Position numbers and translations under genes: made by a program | The notes under the pieces: generated by a model | Seen by the model: only the letters and a program-made list of their open reading frames with translations | What the model was told of the DNA's origin: nothing | The model's database searches: none | Virus record (IMG/VR): IMGVR_UViG_3300035701_001451 | Span: 1 to 20,567 of that record | Length of the DNA: 20,567 nt | Reading direction: 5' to 3' (one strand) | DNA from: a virus | Part shown: piece after piece, positions 1-7,190 of the stretch | Numbering within the stretch: position 1 is the stretch's first letter | Layout: every line of letters begins with the position of its first letter

Positions 1-2
1 GT

Positions 3-122
3 TGCAAGGATTATTACGTCGAACTTCAAAAAGAAGAGGATATGAATTTTTGCACTTCTAAGTGTAGAAAAGAATGGTCTAATTATCTTGAATCATATCA
101 AGATAGAACTGCTGGTGAATAA
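3..122 (+). CDS. 3' end of a small cysteine-rich (zinc-finger-like) protein, partial
   Basis: Only the last 39 codons are in the window; the start lies beyond the left edge. The frame is open from base 3 to the TAA at 120-122. The visible part begins with Cys-Lys and has FCTSKCRKEW about 16 residues later. This spacing resembles the second half of a treble-clef or FCS-type zinc finger, in which a CxxC knuckle lies upstream and a CxxxC knuckle follows. The first cysteine could be the end of such an upstream knuckle. Its stop overlaps the next ATG as TAATG, so it is probably translationally coupled to the 42-residue gene. The function is unknown; zinc binding is an inference. Confidence 0.6.
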   Translation, partial: CKDYYVELQKEEDMNFCTSKCRKEWSNYLESYQDRTAGE

Positions 123-250
123 TGGAACTCAATCACACTCAAAAACTAGTAATTATAGAAACTATTAAGTCTTGGCCTAAAGAAATTACACCAAGACAAT
201 TACTTGAAATCTTGGATAAATTAGCCAAGAAAATAAATGAGGCAAAATAA
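122..250 (+). CDS. 42-residue hypothetical protein
   Basis: A short open frame of 42 codons fills exactly the gap between the preceding gene and the helicase gene. It starts within the TAATG overlap at 120-124 and ends in another TAATG overlap at 248-252. The product (MELNHTQKLVIIETIKSW...) is predicted to be mostly helical and charged, with no cysteines and no membrane segment. The SD is weak (GGTGA at 114-118), so translation may rely on coupling to the upstream gene. I do not recognise a family. It is called a gene because of the tight double overlap, which is the norm in this operon. Confidence 0.6.
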   Translation: MELNHTQKLVIIETIKSWPKEITPRQLLEILDKLAKKINEAK

Positions 251-2418
251 TGAATAGGCATGTAGCATCTAAACTATGCCGGGACGAATTAGATAAGCAT
301 GGCTTATCTGATTGGCACGTCCGTCTAACTTCAGACCCTAATCAACCATTCCTAGGATTGTGTGTATACAAGGATAAGTGCATCATAATCAATGCACATC
401 ATGTAGACATACATCCTTACGATGAAGTAGTCTGCACAATTAAACATGAAGTAGCCCACGCGCTTTGTCCCGGTCAGGCTCATAATGAAATATGGGCTGA
501 TAAAGCTAGGGAAATTGGTTGTGATAATACTCAGCCTTGCTCACATCTCAACATTCCTGAATATGTATTAGATGCCATTAGGTCTGGCGCTACTGTTGAG
601 ATGACAGTAGAAGTTAAAGAAGTAGTTAATGTCATCAGAACTCCGAAGTTCTCAGTCACTCGCCTACAAGAGAAATGTCCCGATTGTGGTAAGGTAGCAA
701 TTGAGAAGTTTGCAATTGAGACAGTAGATAAAGATGGAAATACTGTTAAATTGATTACTCTCGAATGCTTCCATATCATTAAGAAAGTATTACCCAAACA
801 GACCCCGTATGAAACAATGGTTTCTAATGATTGGAAACCAGAGATTAAGAATTGCAAACACACTTGGGATAAGAACAGGTGTGAAATCTGTGGTGAATAC
901 AAGCTATTCAATTTCCAGACTGTAGGTGCTAGGGCTGCTGAGATTGCACTAGCTATGCAGAAAGGGTTTGGATTCTTCGATGATATGGGACTGGGTAAGA
1001 CTGTAGAAGCTCTCGCATTATTGAGATTCCACGCGAAACTCTACACGCCTACTCTCATTGTCACCAAATCAGCTATTAAATTTCAATGGTTTAAGCAGCT
1101 GATTCGATGGTTAGGCCCAGACTTCCTAGCACAGATTATCACAACCTCGAAAGATTTTGTGATGCCCAATCTCAAGTGCTACATCATTCCCTACGATTTA
1201 CTTCGTAGATTCCCACGTGAGAAACTTGAGAAACTCAACATCAAATTGGTGATTCTCGATGAATGTCAACAGATTAAGAATGTTGATAGTGCGAGGACTC
1301 AAGAAGTTCGCAAGTTGGTCAACAACAATGGTTGTAAGGTTATTCCTCTATCAGGGACACCGTGGAAAAACCGGGGGAGTGAATTCTTCCCTGTTCTAAA
1401 CATGATTGACCCTATCAAGTTCTACTCTAATCAAGCATTTCTTGATACTTGGGTAGATTATTACTGGCAGGGTAACAAAAAGAAGATGGGTGGTATTCGC
1501 CGTCCTGAAAAGTTCAGGGAATATACTGCTAATCTATTAATTCGTCGTGAATACAACGAAGTAATGGATGAATTTCCCGATATCAATCGAACGAAACTGA
1601 ATATGCAGCTTGATGAATTATCACAGGATACCTATGATGATTCTGTATCAGATTTCGTTGAGTGGTATAATGACGCAGTAGCAGAAAAAGATGGTAATGA
1701 GGACGCATTATCAGGTATCGAAGTTGTAGCTAAAATGGCTAGAATGAGGCATATAGTGGGCCTCGCCAAAATCCCTGCTACACTTGGATATGTCGAAGAA
1801 TTCATTGAGGACACAGATAAGAAATTAGTCATCTTTGTTCATCATAAGGATGTTGGACAATTAATGATTAGTGCCCTCAGGAATACCGACAAGGCATCTA
1901 ATCCTAATTGGTATCAATTAGCACAGAGATTAGTTGACGAGGAAATTCCTGTGTATCAGTATACCTCAGAACATACTGGTAAACCTGAAGGATACCAAGT
2001 TCAAGAAGATTTCTTGAAATCGAAGCGTTGTGTCATGGTAGCGTCTACACTAGCTTGTGGAGAAGGTATTGACCTCCAAAGTTGTGCAGACTGTATTCTA
2101 CATGAGAGACAGTGGAATCCACAGAATGAGGACCAAGCCGCACCGGGCCGATTCAGGAGAATTGGACAATTATCTAATGTTATCAATATCATTGTTCCCG
2201 AAGCCGAAGGAACAGTAGATGAACATCTAGATAATACCATCGAAACTAAGCGTAGACAGTTTCATGTAGTAATGAACAAGGGTTCTATGCCTAAATGGGA
2301 TGAAGGTGATATTGGACGCGCCGTTGCGAAAAGAATAGTTCAGAAACATCAGGAGAAGCGTGCTAGACAGGGTAAAGTTGCCAAGACTAACATCACTTCA
2401 ATGGTAGGAATGAGGTAA
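250..2418 (+). CDS. SprT-like zinc metalloprotease domain fused to SNF2-family helicase
   Basis: Predicted 722-residue protein with two parts. Residues 1-105 look like a SprT-like domain: HEVAH at 66-70 is an HExxH zinc site, and H78 in GQAHNEIW is a plausible third ligand. Residues 140-220 hold two possible zinc ribbons (C143/C146 with C173/H175, and C202/H204 with C211/C214). Residues 225-670 form an SNF2-type superfamily 2 helicase: motif I DDMGLGKT (244-251), motif II LDECQ (336-340), motif III LSGTPWKN (367-374), motif V around VASTLACGEGID (597-608) and motif VI QAAPGRFRRIGQ (629-640). The SNF2 engine should be a DNA-stimulated ATPase or translocase. SprT domains of the Spartan family cleave proteins crosslinked to DNA, so the fusion could clear protein blocks during replication, which is inference. 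GAGG at 239-242 supports the ATG at 250. Many phages carry SNF2 helicases; the fused N-terminus is the unusual part. Confidence 0.9.
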   Translation: MNRHVASKLCRDELDKHGLSDWHVRLTSDPNQPFLGLCVYKDKCIIINAHHVDIHPYDEVVCTIKHEVAHALCPGQAHNEIWADKAREIGCDNTQPCSHLNIPEYVLDAIRSGATVEMTVEVKEVVNVIRTPKFSVTRLQEKCPDCGKVAIEKFAIETVDKDGNTVKLITLECFHIIKKVLPKQTPYETMVSNDWKPEIKNCKHTWDKNRCEICGEYKLFNFQTVGARAAEIALAMQKGFGFFDDMGLGKTVEALALLRFHAKLYTPTLIVTKSAIKFQWFKQLIRWLGPDFLAQIITTSKDFVMPNLKCYIIPYDLLRRFPREKLEKLNIKLVILDECQQIKNVDSARTQEVRKLVNNNGCKVIPLSGTPWKNRGSEFFPVLNMIDPIKFYSNQAFLDTWVDYYWQGNKKKMGGIRRPEKFREYTANLLIRREYNEVMDEFPDINRTKLNMQLDELSQDTYDDSVSDFVEWYNDAVAEKDGNEDALSGIEVVAKMARMRHIVGLAKIPATLGYVEEFIEDTDKKLVIFVHHKDVGQLMISALRNTDKASNPNWYQLAQRLVDEEIPVYQYTSEHTGKPEGYQVQEDFLKSKRCVMVASTLACGEGIDLQSCADCILHERQWNPQNEDQAAPGRFRRIGQLSNVINIIVPEAEGTVDEHLDNTIETKRRQFHVVMNKGSMPKWDEGDIGRAVAKRIVQKHQEKRARQGKVAKTNITSMVGMR

Positions 2419-2421
2419 ACT

Positions 2422-2625
2422 ATGTTTCAAATGTTTCAAACACGTTCAGAAGATGGCACACTACAGAATTTCAAAACACTTCAAGATGCTTTAGAAGCTG
2501 GTAGAAATGACTTAACAATTTGGAGAATTTCTTTTGAAATTGCAGACGGAACTCGTATCCGTTTGTTAAGAACCAATGAAGGTTGGACTTATGAAAATGT
2601 AATGACAGGAATGAGGGATAATTAA
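2422..2625 (+). CDS. Hypothetical protein, 67 residues
   Basis: Small gene three bases after the helicase stop, with GAGG just upstream of the ATG at 2422 (a second in-frame ATG follows at codon 4). The product has a helical stretch rich in Leu and Ala (residues 16-30) followed by alternating hydrophobic and charged residues that suggest beta strands (TIWRISFEIADGTRIRLLR). It has no cysteines and no membrane segment. It is followed directly by the next ATG, consistent with one operon. I do not recognise a family. Confidence 0.7.
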   Translation: MFQMFQTRSEDGTLQNFKTLQDALEAGRNDLTIWRISFEIADGTRIRLLRTNEGWTYENVMTGMRDN

Positions 2626-2901
2626 ATGAATAGAGTAGATTTAAGCCCACGCAATCTGACTACACCGATTGGACCCACTACATTCTTCAATAACATGGAA
2701 GAAGTAGTTATCACTGATGAAGATATCAACATTCTACACACCGTATCTACTTTACATAGATATGCACTTCAAACAGTTAAAACACTCAATATCAGTCTCA
2801 AGATTCTGAAAATCAGAATTATTAGAAATTCCCATAGGGGAATGAGTCTCAAACTCGCAAAGGATATCGTTGAATATTTGGATGGAACTCTTTTGAAGTA
2901 A
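2626..2901 (+). CDS. Hypothetical protein, 91 residues
   Basis: The ATG follows the previous stop without a gap, and GAGGG lies upstream inside the previous gene. The N-terminal 25 residues look loose; the rest is predicted mostly helical and rich in Ile, Leu and Lys, with basic patches near RIIRNSHRGMSLKLAK. It is soluble, with no visible motif. It lies among small early genes between the helicase and the nuclease. No family recognised; the call rests on gene packing and the SD. Confidence 0.68.
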   Translation: MNRVDLSPRNLTTPIGPTTFFNNMEEVVITDEDINILHTVSTLHRYALQTVKTLNISLKILKIRIIRNSHRGMSLKLAKDIVEYLDGTLLK

Positions 2902-2913
2902 AGGATGAATGAA

Positions 2914-3165
2914 ATGACTGACGAAGAAAAAGACTTGTATAAAGTAGTAGAAATCTTACTAACCATGAGAGAGATGGAAGTTGTAAAGGCTTGCGTAGCT
3001 GCTGAACTTCCATATGATGTCGTTACTGCAACAGCCTTAATCCATCAGGGCTACAAAATGTTAAGGGCAGTAGGTTTAGATGGAGATACTATGGAAAATA
3101 TCTTTCTGAAAATTACAAGTGATTGCAACAATATGAAAAAGGAGAATGACAATGAAACTCTGTAA
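2914..3165 (+). CDS. Hypothetical protein, 83 residues
   Basis: The frame can be extended to an ATG at 2905, but the SD-like AAGG at 2901-2904 directly abuts that codon and is well placed for the ATG at 2914, which is preferred. The product starts MTDEEKDLYKVVEIL and is acidic and helical throughout, with an Ala/Val-rich centre. It resembles small helical phage proteins but has no diagnostic motif. Its 3' end overlaps the next gene by 14 bases, and an SD for that gene (GGAG at 3141-3144) lies inside it, so the two are likely coupled. Confidence 0.65.
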   Translation: MTDEEKDLYKVVEILLTMREMEVVKACVAAELPYDVVTATALIHQGYKMLRAVGLDGDTMENIFLKITSDCNNMKKENDNETL

Positions 3166-3535
3166 AGACTGCAAACACCTGGGCGGAATAAGTGGGTCAG
3201 GGGTTTGCATTCGCCCAATCCCTTTAGGATACATAGATTATGTCTATGGAAGGGAAGAAGAATCATTAGCTCGATTTTGTGCTGATGAACGAACAAGTAA
3301 AAGTGAACATGCTTGTGGACCTGATGCTGTATTCTTCGTATCAAAGATTCAAGCTAATGACACACATCAGGCTGATGTTCCTCTTCTTTTTGAAAAAAGC
3401 TGTTCTCAGTGTGGAAAAGGTTTTGGATTTGGGTCTAAAAGAATTAGATATTTTCATTGTGATGACCATTTCGGAATAGCAGGAATAGAAACAGATTTGA
3501 TGAATATTGCACATAACCCCGACCCTCGCGATTAA
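3152..3535 (+). CDS. Phage zinc-finger-like protein with two cysteine clusters, 127 residues
   Basis: Two ATGs are available (3146 and 3152). GGAG at 3141-3144 is one base from the first and seven from the second, so 3152 is chosen, giving MKLCKDCKHLGG at the N-terminus. The first cluster is C4/C7 with C19 and C43 (FCADER). This pattern, a CKDCKH opening followed by a single Cys and then CADER, is shared by many small unnamed phage proteins. The second cluster is C84/C87 with C103 and H106. Zinc binding is likely for both. The role is unknown; it could bind nucleic acid or another protein. Confidence 0.75.
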   Translation: MKLCKDCKHLGGISGSGVCIRPIPLGYIDYVYGREEESLARFCADERTSKSEHACGPDAVFFVSKIQANDTHQADVPLLFEKSCSQCGKGFGFGSKRIRYFHCDDHFGIAGIETDLMNIAHNPDPRD

Positions 3536-3547
3536 TTGGAGAAACTA

Positions 3548-3769
3548 ATGCCCAAATCAAGAAATCGTTCACGTGACATTCGTAAGAGAGCTGCTAAGAA
3601 AAGAGCTAATAAAGAGAGACTTGAACGTAGAATGTTAGAAGATAGAATCAAAACTGCTGAACTACACAAAGAAGCAGAACTATTAGCTAATTGTAATAAA
3701 GCTCCTAGTGACTTAGCTACATATCCAATCGAAGTAGTTAAAGTCTATGAAAACGAACTACACAAATGA
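3548..3769 (+). CDS. Small very basic helical protein, 73 residues
   Basis: The frame opens at a TTG (3536), but GGAG at 3538-3541 is spaced for the ATG at 3548, which is taken as the start. The N-terminal half is rich in Arg and Lys in a helical pattern (residues 3-35, for example RKRAAKKRANKERLERR) and could contact nucleic acid. The C-terminal half is neutral, with one cysteine. There is no membrane segment. It lies directly upstream of the nuclease gene. DNA or RNA binding is only inferred from charge. Confidence 0.65.
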   Translation: MPKSRNRSRDIRKRAAKKRANKERLERRMLEDRIKTAELHKEAELLANCNKAPSDLATYPIEVVKVYENELHK

Positions 3770-3783
3770 TGGAGTAAGTCACG

Positions 3784-4785
3784 ATGACTGACGAACGAAC
3801 TATCAGTGAAACTAATATCCATGATATAGTGGATATACCCATAGGTGGCAAGAAGAATGTCATCCTAGATGCGACTGTCTTAACCAGTCTAATGAGTTGT
3901 GCTCGTCTTACTGACTTGAGATTTAATCATAATTTCATGTCATTAAGCGGAAAGTCTAATTCTCTTGAATGTGGTTCTATAACCCATAAGTTCATGGAAG
4001 TATATTATGGGTCTATAATCAAGGGAATTAAACGTGAACAAGCCTTCGGATTCGGTATAACTGCTGCTGAGTTATACATTCGAGGTTGCCCATCTTGCAC
4101 TAACTTCATATCATCTCCTGAAATTCCTAAACCAGAATGCGGACATCCACCTAATGAATACCCCGGAGTATTTAATACACCAAAGGATTCAGTCGAATAT
4201 AAGACTGGATGGCAATTCGTATTAGATACTTGCGATGAGTATCACCGATTCTATATTAGTGACCACTGGGTTCCATTAGAAGTAGAAGTAGTTAAGGGTG
4301 AAGTTCTTTATGAGGATGATGAGATTCGTGTTCTATGGAAAGCTAAACTAGATTTAGTTGCTGATACTAATCAGGGTATCTTTCCAATCGACCATAAGAC
4401 AATGAAACAGAGGAGAGAGACTGTTTCATTGAATAATCAATTTATAGGTCAATGCTTAATAATGAAAACAAGAAACATTTTCATTAATAAGATTGGCTTT
4501 CAAAAGACTCTCAAACCTGCTGAAAAATTCCTTCGACCTCCAATCTCATATAGTGCAGCTAGATTACTTGAATGGCAGAGTGAAACACTTCCATTCTATG
4601 CAAAGTTACTGCTTATGTATGCAGAAGTAGGACACTTTCCTCCAAACTTTGACCATTGTGAAGGAAAGTATGGTAACTGTGCATTCATCAAGGTATGTGA
4701 ATCCGACCCTGGTATGCGTGAAGAAGAATTGAAACTTCACTTCATCGTAGGACCATCTTGGAATCCAACTAATGAGGATGAATAA
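3784..4785 (+). CDS. PD-(D/E)XK nuclease, Cas4/RecB-like with predicted Fe-S cluster
   Basis: 333-residue predicted nuclease. GSITH at 64-68 matches the His-containing first motif of RecB/Cas4 nucleases. Acidic E166/E168 follow, then D190 in KLDLVAD and D203-H204-K205 in PIDHKT as the catalytic D...(D/E)xK core, then Q219 in NNQF as the usual downstream Gln motif. C39 (SCARLTDLRF) near the N-terminus and C292, C299 and C305 near the C-terminus have the arrangement of the four cysteines that hold a 4Fe-4S cluster in Cas4 and AddB. Such enzymes are single-strand exonucleases or resect DNA ends. With the Sak4 ATPase and SSB downstream, this is probably the exonuclease of a phage recombination module. 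GGAG lies upstream. It is not a CRISPR gene: there is no array and no cas1 nearby. Confidence 0.85.
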   Translation: MTDERTISETNIHDIVDIPIGGKKNVILDATVLTSLMSCARLTDLRFNHNFMSLSGKSNSLECGSITHKFMEVYYGSIIKGIKREQAFGFGITAAELYIRGCPSCTNFISSPEIPKPECGHPPNEYPGVFNTPKDSVEYKTGWQFVLDTCDEYHRFYISDHWVPLEVEVVKGEVLYEDDEIRVLWKAKLDLVADTNQGIFPIDHKTMKQRRETVSLNNQFIGQCLIMKTRNIFINKIGFQKTLKPAEKFLRPPISYSAARLLEWQSETLPFYAKLLLMYAEVGHFPPNFDHCEGKYGNCAFIKVCESDPGMREEELKLHFIVGPSWNPTNEDE

Positions 4786-5018
4786 TGATAGTTCAACTAG
4801 TAAGACATACATTCCCAGATAGACCTGATTGGGAAATTATAGGTAGACACGTTCCACTTGGAACTAAATATGAAGTATTAGGTTTTGAGAGTAGGGGAAG
4901 AATTCTAAACCTAAATACTGGAGAAGTTAGAGATATGTCACTCTATTTAGTAGGTGGTAACGAAGATATAGGATGGCTACCTGCAATTTGTTTTGAAGTA
5001 GATTTAAAAGAGAGTTAG
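4785..5018 (+). CDS. Hypothetical protein, 77 residues
   Basis: Starts in a one-base overlap (TAATG) with the nuclease stop; GAGG at 4774-4777 is well spaced. The product is predicted beta-rich, with short strands and turns (KYEVLGFESRGRILNLNTGE), which could be a small barrel or SH3-like fold. No catalytic motif or membrane segment is visible. It ends with TAG at 5016-5018, so amber serves as a normal stop in this part of the phage. Function unknown. Confidence 0.7.
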   Translation: MIVQLVRHTFPDRPDWEIIGRHVPLGTKYEVLGFESRGRILNLNTGEVRDMSLYLVGGNEDIGWLPAICFEVDLKES

Positions 5019-5019
5019 T

Positions 5020-5352
5020 ATGGCTAGTAAAAATTCGGCCAATCATGTGCATAGATATAAGAAGATGAATATTGCTGCGTATGGCAATCCTGCTTATTAT
5101 GTTTATAAGTGTATGAAACCAACATGTTCACATTATACTCCTACTGCCCTCGCGGAAGGAAAACTATGTGAATGTAATCGGTGTGGTGAACCAATGATTA
5201 TCGGAAAGCAAGTAATGAATCAGTCTAGTGGGAAACCAATGACTCTACCTCATTGTGGTGAATGCACCAAGAAAAGGAAAACTAATGATGCAGAAAGTAT
5301 TGAAGCTCTCGCAGAATTTTTGGATGGGGCTTTGGATAGAACTAAGGCTTAG
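5020..5352 (+). CDS. Zinc-ribbon-like protein, 110 residues
   Basis: Starts one base after the previous stop with an AGAGAG purine run upstream. Cysteine pairs occur at C31/C36, C50 or C52/C55 and C79/C82, and His at 9 and 11 may add a ligand. The spacing suggests a zinc ribbon plus a second metal site. The C-terminal 25 residues form an acidic helix. Small zinc proteins of this kind are common between phage replication genes; some act as transcription or replication cofactors, but nothing here shows which. It lies just upstream of the Sak4 gene and ends with TAG. Confidence 0.7.
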   Translation: MASKNSANHVHRYKKMNIAAYGNPAYYVYKCMKPTCSHYTPTALAEGKLCECNRCGEPMIIGKQVMNQSSGKPMTLPHCGECTKKRKTNDAESIEALAEFLDGALDRTKA

Positions 5353-5362
5353 ATTCCAAACT

Positions 5363-5449
5363 ATGAGTCATCCTTGGATGTTTGATAGGGTGACGAGAAA
5401 AACACTAATGCCCTACTTAATCAAAGAGGACACTAATGTCAACGCTTAA
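5363..5449 (+). CDS. Possible 28-residue peptide, doubtful
   Basis: An open frame of 28 codons (starting MSHPWMFDRVTRK) would fill the 83-base gap between the zinc-ribbon gene and the Sak4 gene and overlaps the Sak4 start by 14 bases. The gap is long for this operon, which is the only support. There is no SD before the ATG, and the frame includes the SD of the next gene. It may equally be a short untranslated leader. Confidence 0.3.
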   Translation: MSHPWMFDRVTRKTLMPYLIKEDTNVNA

Positions 5450-6281
5450 TGATGTCAACGTAGAAGTTCTATTCTCCATGTTTAAGGGAGAGCCGGGACT
5501 TCGCAAATCTACTGCTGCTCTGTCATATCCAACACCACAGTTCTGGATTTCGACAGACCAAAAGATGGAAGCCCTAGTATTACCTGCAAAGCGTTGGGGT
5601 ATTTCATTAAAGGACATTAACTTTGAGGACTATACTGATTGGGATAAGCCTCGCAACCAATTAGAGAAGATGCAAGTTAACTGTCCATACAAGACTATCA
5701 TAGTCGATTCAATTACATCAATTGGTGATGTTATGACTCGGCAAGTTCGCAAATCAAAACAACAGGATAATACAGGTAAGAAGATAGGCGGTATACCTGT
5801 ATCTGGTTTTGAGGAATTTAATGCTGAGTCTGCTGCATTTCAGGAGATGATTGCATTACTAAAAGATATTCACAAATTTCATCATGTGAATATAATCCTA
5901 ATCGCTCATATCCTTGGCGCACGTAAGGATAATGATGCAAATAAGCTCACACATCACTCGCGCATCATCGTAACTGGTGCGGAGAAAATCTCAGCTAAGA
6001 TTGCTGCTTATATGACTGAGGTATACCACTTCAACATTAAGCCAGCATTCGAGGCTGACAAGGAGGGGCAGTATGGATTGATGACGGTGCATACAGGTAA
6101 TGATTACGCTAGAACATCATTACCCTTACCTCAAGAGATTGTATTCAATGATAAGCCGTTATATGAGAAGTTCATATCACCGGCTATCGAGAAACTAAAG
6201 GCTGAAAAGCCAATAGAGAGAATTCAATCTCCACCAACAACACTCGTAACATCCACAACATCATTCACACCAACAAAGTAG
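5436..6281 (+). CDS. Sak4-type RecA-like ATPase (recombination)
   Basis: 281 residues. Walker A is GEPGLRKST at residues 18-26; the usual Gly before the Lys is replaced by Arg, which I recall as a variant in phage ATPases of this type. Walker B is TIIVD ending at D91, followed by SITSIGD. A later strand (NIILIAHI) fits the core of a RecA fold. The C-terminal tail (residues 255-281) is Thr/Pro-rich and probably disordered. Sak4 proteins are short RecA relatives that bind single-stranded DNA and promote annealing together with an SSB, and the next gene looks like that SSB. AGAGGA at 5425-5430 supports the ATG at 5436. A stand-alone DnaB- or RadA-like ATPase is the main alternative. Confidence 0.82.
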   Translation: MSTLNDVNVEVLFSMFKGEPGLRKSTAALSYPTPQFWISTDQKMEALVLPAKRWGISLKDINFEDYTDWDKPRNQLEKMQVNCPYKTIIVDSITSIGDVMTRQVRKSKQQDNTGKKIGGIPVSGFEEFNAESAAFQEMIALLKDIHKFHHVNIILIAHILGARKDNDANKLTHHSRIIVTGAEKISAKIAAYMTEVYHFNIKPAFEADKEGQYGLMTVHTGNDYARTSLPLPQEIVFNDKPLYEKFISPAIEKLKAEKPIERIQSPPTTLVTSTTSFTPTK

Positions 6282-6292
6282 GAGTGCAGACA

Positions 6293-6712
6293 ATGCCAGT
6301 TATTACATTCAGTGACCGAGACTTGATGCGCGGTAAGATTATCACCCCCGCGTGGTATCGAGTCAAGATTGATGCTATTGGTGAAGCCCCCGCGAAACAG
6401 TCTGAGAAGGGGCCATCTACTAACTATCCCGTTGAGGCTACTATTCTGTTCAACGGTGATAATGGTGACACTGAGTTTGCAGGAGTTCCGTTGGATTGGA
6501 ATTTTAACTCAAAAGCCATTGGCTTTGCAGTTGGATTCCTCCAGTCTTTCGGCGTAGATGTCAAGTCGGGAACTCGTTTTGATTTGAAGTCTGCCGAAGG
6601 TAGGGAAGTTGATGTGTTTGTCGAAAACGATACTTACCAGAACCGTCTGGTAAATCGTTGCAACCACAAGTATCGTCCTGCTAAGGCAGATGTTACTGCT
6701 GTAGCTAAGTAG
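6293..6712 (+). CDS. Predicted phage single-stranded DNA-binding protein
   Basis: 139 residues if started at the ATG at 6293, which has GGAG eight bases upstream; the frame also reaches a GTG at 6284, but that overlaps the SD. The product has alternating strands and turns suited to an OB-fold: an early AWYRVKIDAIGEAP segment, a STNYPVEATILF strand, and WNFNSKAIGFAVGFL with aromatic residues that could stack on bases. Similar small proteins follow Sak4-like ATPases in other phages. Function is inferred from fold pattern and neighbourhood rather than a diagnostic motif. It ends with TAG; a folded non-coding segment follows. Confidence 0.65.
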   Translation: MPVITFSDRDLMRGKIITPAWYRVKIDAIGEAPAKQSEKGPSTNYPVEATILFNGDNGDTEFAGVPLDWNFNSKAIGFAVGFLQSFGVDVKSGTRFDLKSAEGREVDVFVENDTYQNRLVNRCNHKYRPAKADVTAVAK

Positions 6713-6718
6713 TTTCAA

Positions 6719-6781
6719 TTTGCTGGTGTCTATTTTTAAACTATCGGACATAAAACTAGCGAAAGCGTCCGAGCCAGCAAT
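6719..6781 (+). ncRNA. Folded RNA candidate in the leader of the 6799 gene
   Basis: Nested inverted repeats lie in the 86-base gap after the SSB gene. Stem 1 pairs TTGCTGG (6720-6726) with CCAGCAA (6774-6780). Stem 2 pairs TCGGAC (6744-6749) with GTCCGA (6767-6772). A GC-GAAA-GC hairpin (6759-6766) with a GNRA tetraloop stacks directly on stem 2. On the 3' side the three helices are almost continuous, while the 5' side has bulges of 17 and 9 bases. TTTTA (6734-6738) in the first bulge can pair with TAAAA (6751-6755) in the second, making a possible pseudoknot. The SD (GGGAG, 6789-6793) follows soon after. It could be a cis-regulator, a processing site or a small RNA. No known class recognised. 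Confidence 0.5.
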
Positions 6782-6798
6782 CTATTCAGGGAGAAACA

Positions 6799-7014
6799 AT
6801 GAGTATTTTCAATCAGATGATTCGCGGGGCTACATGTGAACCAATTTCACAATATGACTCTGCCAAGACTATAGGAAAACCACGAACATTAAGAGAAACT
6901 ATTCAGGACCAGATTGCTTATCATAAGTCTAAGATTGCAGATTTAGAGGCTGCGAGAGATAGTCTAACTCCTGAAGTTGAGAGTTTTGTGGAAGCCTTTC
7001 AGAAACTAGGATAA
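6799..7014 (+). CDS. Small helical (coiled-coil-like) protein, 71 residues
   Basis: GGGAG at 6789-6793 precedes the ATG. Residues 28-70 are predicted as a helix with heptad-like spacing (IQDQIAYHKSKIADLEAARD), so a coiled coil is likely; the N-terminal third is less ordered. It sits between the two folded RNA candidates and is preceded by one of them in its leader, so it may be regulated after transcription. Small coiled-coil proteins of this type occur in many phages without known function. Confidence 0.7.
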   Translation: MSIFNQMIRGATCEPISQYDSAKTIGKPRTLRETIQDQIAYHKSKIADLEAARDSLTPEVESFVEAFQKLG

Positions 7015-7042
7015 TTAACTCAGTAACTAGTGGAGACTTACA

Positions 7043-7183
7043 ATGGACGAATCACCGAAGGTCGAAGAAGTAGTGGACATGGATGAATATTCTAAGTCTG
7101 ATGAGACTTTGGATGAATCTGAAATCGAAGAAGATGATGATGATGAGCCGGAACTAGATGAAATTCCGGAACCAAGAGTGTAA
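7043..7183 (+). CDS. Highly acidic 46-residue protein
   Basis: GGAG at 7032-7035 lies seven bases before the ATG at 7043, and the frame ends with TAA at 7181-7183. The product is about 45% Asp plus Glu, with a run EIEEDDDDEPELDE, three Lys and one Arg. It is probably disordered and strongly negative. Small acidic phage proteins can mimic DNA and inhibit restriction, nucleoid or repair proteins, but this is speculation from charge alone. It lies directly upstream of the folded RNA at 7191-7376. The opposite strand carries a longer open frame rich in Ser, which is a by-product of the Asp/Glu codons here. Confidence 0.65.
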   Translation: MDESPKVEEVVDMDEYSKSDETLDESEIEEDDDDEPELDEIPEPRV

Positions 7184-7190
7184 TTGAAAC

